Assembly: GCA_018699755.1 (NCBI GenBank)
Contig: JABIRQ010000430.1
Span: 1 to 8,749 of the forward strand
Source: Rhodospirillaceae bacterium
GTDB taxonomy: Bacteria > Pseudomonadota > Alphaproteobacteria > CADEGL01
DNA: 8,749 nt
Direction of reading: 5' to 3'
The notes beneath the pieces are model-generated. The model ran no database searches. It saw only the letters and a program-made list of their open reading frames with translations, and was not told the origin of the DNA. Below are positions 1 through 5,154 of the stretch, piece after piece. The translations under genes were made by a program, and so were the position numbers. Position 1 is the first letter of the stretch; every line of letters begins with the position of its first letter.

Positions 1-162
1 GATATGACGGAACTGGTCTCCGGCGCCCGTCCGCCGCGCGAGGATGCAAGCCACCGCGCCGCCATTATCCACCCGGGCCATGCCATCGGCATCCTCGCCC
101 TGGCCGCCCTGATCCACGACCGCGCCCGCGCCGCGGGCCGGGGCACGCCCCTGCCGCAATAG
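1..162 (+). CDS. C-terminal fragment, ornithine cyclodeaminase/mu-crystallin-like protein (5' end outside window)
   Basis: Frame 1 is open from the window edge to a TAG at 160-162, giving the last 53 residues of a protein. The tail reads as an amphipathic pattern with TELVSGARPPRED near its start and a final helix ending in RARAAGRGTPLPQ. This resembles the C-terminus of the ornithine cyclodeaminase/mu-crystallin family, which usually shows a 'dL..l..G..pgR' stretch followed by a helix of the form 'A...y.rA...G.Gt.L'. Family members are NAD(P)-dependent enzymes acting on amino or imino acids (ornithine cyclodeaminase, alanine dehydrogenase, ketimine reductase). The usual acidic 'eitlFdSvG' segment is replaced here by RAAIIHPGHAIG, so this may be a divergent member. 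The catalytic part lies outside the window, so the substrate cannot be inferred. A strong hairpin begins 43 bases after the stop. The reading frame is well supported; the family call is tentative. Confidence 0.5.
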   Translation, partial: DMTELVSGARPPREDASHRAAIIHPGHAIGILALAALIHDRARAAGRGTPLPQ

Positions 163-204
163 GCGGCGGGCGGAACGCTCCGTCCCAGGGCTGCGGAAAC
201 GAAA

Positions 205-242
205 CGGCCCGCCCCCCCGGACGCTGATGGGGGGGCGGGCCG
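205..242. terminator. Perfect 14-bp GC hairpin, probable bidirectional terminator
   Basis: Positions 205-218 (CGGCCCGCCCCCCC) are the exact reverse complement of 229-242, separated by a 10-base loop (219-228). On the plus strand no T-run follows, so it would be at best a weak intrinsic terminator for the gene ending at 162. Read on the minus strand, the hairpin is followed at once by a T-rich stretch (TTTCGTTTCC), the usual form of a factor-independent terminator. It therefore suits the small minus-strand gene at 309-431 better. The structure is directly visible; the termination function and its direction are inferred. Confidence 0.7.
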
Positions 243-264
243 CTCGATCAAGTTGCTCGCTCAC

Positions 265-289
265 GCTCCGTCCCGAGAGGGGCCGGAGC
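265..289. repeat. Second inverted repeat (imperfect hairpin)
   Basis: GCTCCG (265-270) pairs with CGGAGC (284-289). CCC (272-274) can continue the stem with GGG (280-282) after one T-C mismatch, leaving a 5-base loop. The hairpin lies between the stop codon of the minus-strand peptide gene at 309-431 and the stronger hairpin at 205-242, so it would sit in the 3' untranslated part of that transcript. A role in 3'-end protection or termination is possible but not shown. Confidence 0.4.
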
Positions 290-308
290 CATGCCTGGTG
301 TCAAAGGG

Positions 309-431
309 CTACGACCTATCGAGTCGGCATCCGCAGGGACAGACAGAGGACTTCACCCCGTCTGTGCGGTCGAGCGCCTCGTCGGTGAGGTCGTCGTCGT
401 GAATCGTGTCGATAGCGATGAAGTCTGTCAT
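309..431 (-). CDS. Putative 40-residue Cys-rich peptide, RiPP-precursor-like
   Basis: An ATG at 431-429 is preceded by GAGGAG (443-438 on the minus strand) at an ideal 6-base spacing, and a TAG lies at 311-309. The 40-residue product has a strongly acidic N-terminal part: nine Asp/Glu in the first 24 residues, including D12-D13-D14. It then has LTDEALDR (15-22) and an Asp-Gly at 24-25, and a short C-terminal part with VCPCGC (30-35), so the cysteines are at 31, 33 and 35. The leader resembles the double-glycine-type leaders of peptide natural products and bacteriocins ('L-S/T-D/E-E-x-L-D-x-x-x-G-G'), with DG in place of GG, followed by a small Cys-rich core. A hairpin with a T-rich tail on this strand (205-242) is a matching terminator. 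No modification or export enzyme is visible in the window. It could instead be a small metal-binding peptide or a chance ORF; the ribosome binding site, composition and terminator make chance less likely. Confidence 0.5.
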   Translation of the reverse strand: MTDFIAIDTIHDDDLTDEALDRTDGVKSSVCPCGCRLDRS

Positions 432-850
432 GTCCTGCTCCTCGTTGGTTCAAGTGGCGCGTAGGCCCCAGCCCGCAAGGTGCCGGAACCAGGCCTTGGA
501 TCAAGCACCAAAGCCACAACCTACCGAGCCGACGGGGCCGAGGCACTTGTGCGGCGAGACTCGCCCTATCGCTATGCGATGTCAATCTCCGCTCGAGCGT
601 TGGCCCGGCAGAAGGCCTGGACCCAGGCATACATCCCGGCGCGCAGGCTCCTCCCATCGTGACCGACACCGCTCCGCTCCGGCCATGCAACTGCACCGAC
701 CGCATTCGAGCCATGCGCGGTGCAGGCGACTCGGGGCTTGCATCCGGACCCCGCTATATTCAATGAATGGGCGGAAAGTCGCGGCCGGCGCGGCGATCGG
801 GCGGTATTCGCCCTTGTTGGCTCGGGCCGCAGATTCAGGAGAGCGCCACG
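432..850. other. Long intergenic stretch, no convincing gene
   Basis: Open frames across this stretch on both strands are rich in Arg, Pro and Ala, lack good ribosome binding sites and show no recognisable domain, so I do not call a gene. It should hold the promoter of the minus-strand peptide gene (towards 432) and of the small plus-strand gene (towards 850). A TATATT at 755-760 could be a -10 element for the latter, but no -35 match lies at the usual distance. On the minus strand, a frame ending near 580 has a protein-like tail (MYAWVQAFCRANARAEIDIA) that could be a tiny ORF or a decayed gene end. I cannot support it further. Confidence 0.4.
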
Positions 851-1072
851 ATGGATAGAAAGACCGCTGTTGGCCGGTCGCGCGACCTGGGCCTGGAAGC
901 CTGCCAGTGCCGGCCGGCGGTGACGCGGACCTACCAATCGCTCTGCGCCATGGGATACGACCGGGACGAGGCACTGGACGCCGCGGTGCCGGTCTACCGC
1001 GCCTATCATCCCGAAGCGGGCGAAGCGCGCGCCGCCGACATCCTGCGCGGCTGGTTCGATGAGGCCCGCTAG
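851..1072 (+). CDS. Small hypothetical protein (73 aa)
   Basis: The ATG at 851 is preceded by AGGAGA about nine bases upstream, which fixes this start. An upstream in-frame ATG at 767 would add 28 Arg/Pro-rich residues that look non-coding and has no good ribosome binding site. The protein is soluble, with no signal peptide or membrane segment. A C-x-C pair (LEACQCRP, about residues 15-22) is followed by a helical part with TYQSLCAMGYDRDEALDAAV (27-46) and VYRAYHPEAGEARAADIL (48-65). The pattern 'tYxsLxxxGxxxdeAldaAvxvyrxxHPe' reminds me of short uncharacterised alphaproteobacterial proteins, but I cannot name a family. The gene stands alone, converges on the acyl-CoA synthetase gene, and is followed by a REP-like hairpin that may serve as a shared terminator. 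Function unknown. Confidence 0.75.
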   Translation: MDRKTAVGRSRDLGLEACQCRPAVTRTYQSLCAMGYDRDEALDAAVPVYRAYHPEAGEARAADILRGWFDEAR

Positions 1073-1128
1073 GCACGGCCAGGGTCGATCGCCGCTGCGT
1101 CGGCGCGAATCCGATCCCGACCATTTCT

Positions 1129-1166
1129 CCCTCTCCCAACGGGAGAGGGCCGGGGTGGGGGAAAAA
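1129..1166. repeat. REP-like intergenic hairpin repeat between convergent genes
   Basis: CCCTCTCCC (1129-1137) and GGGAGAGGG (1141-1149) form a perfect 9-bp stem with a 3-base AAC loop, followed by CCGGGGTGGGGGAAAAA (1150-1166). This matches a dispersed intergenic palindrome seen in many GC-rich proteobacteria (CCCTCTCCC-N-GGGAGAGGG followed by a GGGGTGAGGG-like tail). When translated by mistake it gives peptides such as SPTPALSRWERE, also seen here on the minus strand. It sits in the 137-base gap between the stops of the small gene (1072) and the acyl-CoA synthetase gene (1210), the typical position for such elements. It may act as a bidirectional terminator or mRNA stabiliser. Identity as a multicopy repeat rests on recognition of the motif. 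Confidence 0.7.
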
Positions 1167-1209
1167 GGCGACGGGGCGGTGCGTCGCGCGCCGATTGCGC
1201 GGCGGCCTT

Positions 1210-2853
1210 CTACCCTTCCCAGCGCCAGTCGGCGTAGCGCTCGCGCAGCGCGGTCTTCTGGACCTTGCCGGTCGAGGTCTTCGGGACCTCGTCGATAAAT
1301 TCGTAGGCGTCGGGCAGCCACCATTTCGGAAATTCGGCGGCCAGGCGCGCCGCCAGGTCCTCGGCGTCGATCTTTGCGCCCGCGCGCGGCACCACGCAGG
1401 CCAGGGGTCGTTCGCCCCATTTCGGATGGGGCAGGGCGATCACCGCGGCCTCCTTCACGTCCGGATGGCCCATGATCGCGTTTTCCAGATCCTGGCTGCT
1501 GATCCATTCGCCGCCCGATTTCACCAGATCGCGCGTGCGGTCGCAGATCTTCACGAAGCCGGCCGCGTCGATATTCGCCACGTCGCCGGTGCGGAACCAG
1601 CCGTCCCCTCCTCCGCTCCCCGTCTCGTCGTCGGTCCAGCGGTCCTCGGATCCGGGCGCGTCGTGATAGCCGGCGGCGACCCAGGGCGCGCGGATCTGCA
1701 ATTCGCCCATGGCCGCGCCGTCCCAGGGCGCTTCGCCCTCGTCGCCGACCACCCGGACCTCGACCAGGGGCACCGGCAGGTGACGCTCGGTGAACAGGTC
1801 GAGCACCCGTTCGCGCGGCCAGTCGGCCATCTCCGGTTTGACATGGGCCATGGTCGCGCCCGCCGTGGTCTCGGTCATGCCCCAGCCGTGGATCGGCACC
1901 GTGCCGAGGGAATCCAGCGCGCGCAGCAGGGCCGGCGGGGGCGAGGCGCCGCCGACGATCACCCGCATACCGGGCGGCAGGGCCCAGCGGCCGGGTTCGG
2001 CGCGCAGGGCATCGACCACGGCGAACCAGATGGTCGGCACCGCGCCGGTGATGCTCACCCCTTCGCCGGCCATCAGGTCGAGCAGGCTTTCGGGATCGAG
2101 ATGCGGCCCCGGCAGGACTTGCTTGGCTCCGACCAGGGTGGAGGCATAGGGAAAGTTCCAGGCGTTGACGTGGAACATCGGCACAATGGGCATGGCCGCG
2201 TCGGTCTGGCCCAGGTCCCAGCCGTCCTTCATGCCCAGGCACATGGCGTGCAGCATCAGCGCCCGGTGGGAATAGGCGACGCCCTTGGGCCGCCCCGTCG
2301 TGCCCGAGGTGTAGCAGATCGAGGAGGGGGTGAATTCGTCCTCCGGCTCGAACAGCGGCTGCGCCGGGTCGCCGTCGGCGATGAAGCTCTCGTAATCTTC
2401 GTATCCGTCTGGTGTCGGCTCGTCGGAGATGCGGGCGACGACGACCTTCTCGATCCCGGTGCGTTCGACGAACTGCCGCGCCAGGGGCAGCAGCACGTCG
2501 TCGACGATCAGGACGCGGTCGCCGGCATGGCTCGCGATGAAGGCCAGCTCGTCGGGCTGCAGGCGCAGGTTCAGGGTGTGCATCACGCCGCCCGCGCCGG
2601 GAATGCCGAAATAGGCTTCCAGATGGATATGGTGGTTCCACATCAGGGTGCCGACCCGCTCGCCCGGCTTCAGGCCGGCCTTGCGCAAGGCATCGGCCAA
2701 GCGCCGCGCGCGCCCGGCCATCGCGCCATAGCCGTAGCGGTGCAGGGACCGGTCGCCGAGGCGCGAGACGATCTCGCGATCGGCATACAAGGTCTCCGCC
2801 CGCTCGAGCGCGCGGGGCAGGACAAGCGGGTAACGCATCATCGTGCTCCGCAT
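1210..2853 (-). CDS. Long/medium-chain fatty acid-CoA ligase (AMP-binding, ANL superfamily)
   Basis: This 547-residue adenylate-forming enzyme would activate a carboxylic acid, most likely a fatty acid, to its acyl-CoA through an acyl-adenylate. The core motifs are present in order: the phosphate-binding loop YTSGTTGRPKG (181-191), MFHVNAWNFPYA (226-237), the adenine-binding GWGMTET (323-329), GWFRTGD (418-424), the hinge segment DRTRDLVKSGGEWIS (438-452), and the C-terminal KTSTGKVQK (525-533) with catalytic Lys530. Length and the FPKWWLPD segment before the last motif fit the FadD/AlkK-like group rather than acetyl-CoA synthetase. I chose the ATG at 2853 because GGAGG precedes it by eight bases; an in-frame ATG at 2913 would add 20 residues without a comparable site. 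A Gly-rich run, TGSGGGDG, precedes GWFRTGD and looks like a small loop insertion. The gene follows the GNAT-like gene on the same strand after 103 bases. Substrate chain length cannot be read from the sequence. Confidence 0.93.
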   Translation of the reverse strand: MRSTMMRYPLVLPRALERAETLYADREIVSRLGDRSLHRYGYGAMAGRARRLADALRKAGLKPGERVGTLMWNHHIHLEAYFGIPGAGGVMHTLNLRLQPDELAFIASHAGDRVLIVDDVLLPLARQFVERTGIEKVVVARISDEPTPDGYEDYESFIADGDPAQPLFEPEDEFTPSSICYTSGTTGRPKGVAYSHRALMLHAMCLGMKDGWDLGQTDAAMPIVPMFHVNAWNFPYASTLVGAKQVLPGPHLDPESLLDLMAGEGVSITGAVPTIWFAVVDALRAEPGRWALPPGMRVIVGGASPPPALLRALDSLGTVPIHGWGMTETTAGATMAHVKPEMADWPRERVLDLFTERHLPVPLVEVRVVGDEGEAPWDGAAMGELQIRAPWVAAGYHDAPGSEDRWTDDETGSGGGDGWFRTGDVANIDAAGFVKICDRTRDLVKSGGEWISSQDLENAIMGHPDVKEAAVIALPHPKWGERPLACVVPRAGAKIDAEDLAARLAAEFPKWWLPDAYEFIDEVPKTSTGKVQKTALRERYADWRWEG

Positions 2854-2956
2854 CGCGGAAGCCTCCGTCCAGCCGGCTTTCGCGGACGGTAGCACGGGCT
2901 CGGATTCGGTCAATGACCGGCGAATCCCGGAAGAACGGGTTTCTGGAATCGCCCCG

Positions 2957-3457
2957 TCAGCGTTCCTCGGGGGGTGGGCCGGCGGCCTGGCGCTCCTGGG
3001 CGAGCAGCCAGCTTCGCCACAGGACCCGTCCGCGCGAGGATGGGCTCAGCACGGGCACGAGGCCGTGGCTGTCGAACAGGGGGGCGAAGGCGGGAGCGAC
3101 GAGGGCCTGGACCGCGCCGCAATCCTCGGCCGCGGCGAGGGCTCGGGCCGCGCCGATCAGGGCGGTCGCGGCCCGGGCCCCGCTGCCGATGCCCATGGCG
3201 ACGAAATTGTCGATCTGGAGGACGCGGCCCAGGGCCAGATCGGGAGCGACGCGATAGCCGAACATGCCGTGCAGATAGCCGGCGCTCGACCAGGCGCCCA
3301 TGATGCCGTGGCGATAGGGTTCGCGCGATGCGGCCATCGCCCGGGCATAGCCGCGCCAACGCTCCAATGTCAGGTCGGCCGCGATCGCCTGGGCGAGCGG
3401 ATAGGCCAGTTCGATCTGCGCCGGCGCGAGCGGCTCGATGCGGACGGTCAGGTCCAT
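2957..3457 (-). CDS. GNAT-like N-acetyltransferase family protein (166 aa)
   Basis: The protein has the size and strand/helix pattern of a GNAT-fold acyltransferase. An N-terminal helical part (about 11-48) precedes a strand pair, GIMGAWSSAGYLHGMFGYRV (51-70). A central strand then leads into a Gly-rich turn and helix, VLQIDNFVAMGIGSGARAAT (79-98), in the place of the acetyl-CoA pyrophosphate-binding motif A. FDSHGLVPV (128-136) resembles the late 'yeklGF' motif. Motif A does not have the canonical R/Q-x-x-G-x-G/A spacing, so the family call is moderate and the substrate unknown. The ATG at 3457 gives a normal start for the fold; the ribosome binding site is poor (GAGAGG about 14 bases upstream). 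A longer start at 3535 would run into the FNR/FixK box and adds an Arg-rich tail. The gene diverges from ccoN and could share its regulatory region. No membrane segment is visible. Confidence 0.6.
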   Translation of the reverse strand: MDLTVRIEPLAPAQIELAYPLAQAIAADLTLERWRGYARAMAASREPYRHGIMGAWSSAGYLHGMFGYRVAPDLALGRVLQIDNFVAMGIGSGARAATALIGAARALAAAEDCGAVQALVAPAFAPLFDSHGLVPVLSPSSRGRVLWRSWLLAQERQAAGPPPEER

Positions 3458-3534
3458 CGCGGAGTTTTCTCGCCTCTCCCCAGCTGCAAATCGACAATCG
3501 CGTTCGACCGTGGCCGGGGCCCGGAGGGGCGGCA

Positions 3535-3548
3535 TTGACCCAGATCAA
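3535..3548 (+). promoter_or_regulatory. FNR/FixK/Anr-type binding site upstream of ccoN
   Basis: TTGACCCAGATCAA is an exact TTGA-N6-TCAA match, the consensus bound by the oxygen-responsive regulators FNR, Anr and FixK, which activate cbb3 oxidase operons in many proteobacteria. Its centre is at 3541.5, about 120 bases before the ccoN start. If it works as a class II site centred at -41.5, transcription would start near 3583 with a leader of about 80 bases; the -10 position (3571-3576, TTCTGT) is only a weak match. The centre is also about 84 bases upstream of the divergent GNAT-like gene. The site is seen directly; the regulator and transcription start are inferred. Confidence 0.85.
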
Positions 3549-3618
3549 GGAGTGTCCTATGGCCATGCTGTTCTGTGCGCGTCTATCGCCCGTCCGGACT
3601 TCGCGGCTGGCGATAAGT

Positions 3619-3643
3619 GCGGTTTAAGCTCGCGGTTTAAGCT
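3619..3643 (+). repeat. Tandem 12-bp direct repeat in ccoN leader
   Basis: The 12-mer GCGGTTTAAGCT occurs at 3619-3630 and again at 3632-3643, one base apart, giving a 13-base period. It lies between the FNR/FixK box and the ccoN start and so would be in the 5' untranslated leader if transcription starts near 3583. Each copy contains TTTAA, unusually AT-rich for this sequence. It may be a regulator site, an RNA element or a simple local duplication. Confidence 0.6.
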
Positions 3644-3661
3644 AAGGCTATGGGGGACTCC

Positions 3662-5143
3662 ATGACGACAGCCGCCATGACGGCGGATCACGCGGCGGCG
3701 CGCGGCGCCGTCGACTACGACGAGGGCGTCGTTCGCCTGTTCACCATCGCAACGGTGTTCTGGGGGGTCGTCGGGTTCCTGGTCGGCGTCGTGATCGCGC
3801 TGCAGCTCGCTTTTCCGGTCCTCAACCTTGATCTGCCCTGGACGTCGTTCGGGCGTCTCCGGCCGGTGCACACCTCGGCGGTGATTTTCGCCTTCGGCGG
3901 CAACGCCCTTCTGGGCACCTCGCTCTACGTCGTCCAGCGGACCTGCAAGGCGAGCCTGTTCGGCGGGCCCGGCCTAGCGCGCTTCCTGTTCTGGGGCTAC
4001 CAAGTCTTCATCGTACTGGCCGCCTCGGGCTATGTGCTCGGCATCACGCAGAGCAAGGAATACGCCGAGCCGGAATGGTACGTCGACCTGTGGCTCACCC
4101 TGGTCTGGGTCGTCTATCTGATCGTCTTCATGGGGACGATCATGCGTCGGCGCGAGCCGCATATCTACGTGGCGAACTGGTTCTACCTGGCCTTCATCGT
4201 GACTGTGGCGCTGCTCCATATCGTCAACAACCTGGCCGTCCCCGTCTCGTTCGGCGGAGCCAAGAGTTACATCCTCTGGTCGGGCGTCCAGGATGCCCTG
4301 ACCCAGTGGTGGTACGCCCATAACGCCGTCGGTTTCTTCCTGACCGCCGGCTTCCTGGGGATGATGTACTACTTCGTGCCCAAGCAGGCGGAGCGACCTA
4401 TCTACTCCTACCGTCTGTCGGTCGTGCATTTCTGGTCGCTGATCTTCCTCTACATCTGGGCCGGGCCGCATCACCTGCACTACACCGCCCTGCCGGAATG
4501 GGCGCAGATTCTGGGCATGACCTTCTCGATCATGCTGTGGATGCCGTCCTGGGGCGGCATGATCAATGGCCTGATGACCCTGTCGGGCGCCTGGCACAAG
4601 CTGCGCACGGACCCGATCCTGCGCATGCTGGTCGCCGCCCTCGGCTTCTATGGGATGAGCACTTTCGAAGGCCCGGTCATGTCGATTCGCGCCGTCAACT
4701 CGCTCAGCCATTACACCGACTGGACCATCGGCCACGTCCATTCGGGCGCCCTGGGCTGGGTCGCCATGGTCAGTTTCGGCGCGGTCTACTACCTGGTGCC
4801 GCGGCTGTGGCACCGCGAACGCCTCTACAGCGTGCGTTTCGTCAGCTACCACTTCTGGATTTCGACCGTGGGGATCGTGCTCTACATCACCTCGATGTGG
4901 GTCAGCGGCATCCTTCAGGGCCTGATGTGGCGCGCCTATGACGAGCTCGGCTTCCTGCAATACAGCTTCGTCGAGACGGTGGAGGCGATGCATCCTTTCT
5001 ACGTGATTCGTGCGGGCGGTGGCCTCCTGTTTTTCCTGGGCTCGCTGCTCATGGTCTACAACCTTTGGCGCACCGCCCGCGGCGACCTGCGCGACGAGAA
5101 GCCCTACGTCGCGCCGGTCGGCGCGGCGCAGCCGGCCGAATAG
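3662..5143 (+). CDS. ccoN: cbb3-type cytochrome c oxidase subunit I (catalytic heme b/heme b3-CuB subunit)
   Basis: CcoN is the O2-reducing, proton-pumping inner-membrane subunit of the high-affinity cbb3 oxidase. The 493-residue protein has about 12 hydrophobic segments and all expected ligands: His70 (RPVHTS) and His360 (GHVH) for low-spin heme b, His358 for heme b3, and His220 (WWYAHNAVGF) plus His270-His271 (AGPHHLHY) for CuB. Tyr264 (FLYIWAG) corresponds to the tyrosine cross-linked to the first CuB histidine, and Glu336 (STFEGP) to the conserved glutamate near heme b3. These assignments follow the known Pseudomonas stutzeri enzyme by spacing. I chose ATG 3662, which has GGGGGA four bases upstream; ATG 3650, four codons earlier, has AAGG only two bases away and remains possible. 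It is the first gene of the operon, with the FNR/FixK box about 120 bases upstream, and its stop is followed after 11 bases by ccoO. Confidence 0.97.
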   Translation: MTTAAMTADHAAARGAVDYDEGVVRLFTIATVFWGVVGFLVGVVIALQLAFPVLNLDLPWTSFGRLRPVHTSAVIFAFGGNALLGTSLYVVQRTCKASLFGGPGLARFLFWGYQVFIVLAASGYVLGITQSKEYAEPEWYVDLWLTLVWVVYLIVFMGTIMRRREPHIYVANWFYLAFIVTVALLHIVNNLAVPVSFGGAKSYILWSGVQDALTQWWYAHNAVGFFLTAGFLGMMYYFVPKQAERPIYSYRLSVVHFWSLIFLYIWAGPHHLHYTALPEWAQILGMTFSIMLWMPSWGGMINGLMTLSGAWHKLRTDPILRMLVAALGFYGMSTFEGPVMSIRAVNSLSHYTDWTIGHVHSGALGWVAMVSFGAVYYLVPRLWHRERLYSVRFVSYHFWISTVGIVLYITSMWVSGILQGLMWRAYDELGFLQYSFVETVEAMHPFYVIRAGGGLLFFLGSLLMVYNLWRTARGDLRDEKPYVAPVGAAQPAE

Positions 5144-5154
5144 GGGAGGCTGCG

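Noticed and set aside
241..262. GATCAA next to TTG near 246-254 as a second FNR-like half site
   Set aside because: Only one half (TCAA) is present; there is no TTGA at the required six-base spacing.
580..640. Protein-like minus-strand tail MYAWVQAFCRANARAEIDIA as a gene or pseudogene end
   Set aside because: Only 20 codons with a poorly placed ribosome binding site, and the upstream part of the frame is not protein-like. No family could be assigned.
316..714. 132-codon minus-strand open frame overlapping the peptide gene in another frame
   Set aside because: Arg-rich end with RHRYRHDSRRRPHRRGARPH is a shifted reading of the acidic peptide frame, and no ribosome binding site supports its start.
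755..760. TATATT as a sigma-70 -10 element for the small gene at 851
   Set aside because: At 16-18 bases upstream there is only GC-rich sequence with no -35 resemblance, and the TTGCAT present is only 11 bases away. Noted in the intergenic entry but not called a promoter.
406..858. 150-codon plus-strand open frame in the gene-poor region
   Set aside because: Arg/Pro/Ser/His-rich, no ribosome binding site, overlaps the better supported start at 851, and antisense to the candidate peptide gene.
572..2641. Very long minus-strand open frame (689 codons) overlapping the acyl-CoA synthetase region
   Set aside because: It is an Arg-rich shadow frame produced by high GC content. The overlapping minus-strand frame carries all AMP-binding motifs, and this frame includes the false SPTPALSRWERE peptide from the REP-like repeat.
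1195..2892. 565-codon plus-strand open frame antisense to the acyl-CoA synthetase
   Set aside because: No domain, His/Gln/Arg-rich composition and no ribosome binding site; a mirror of the real minus-strand gene.
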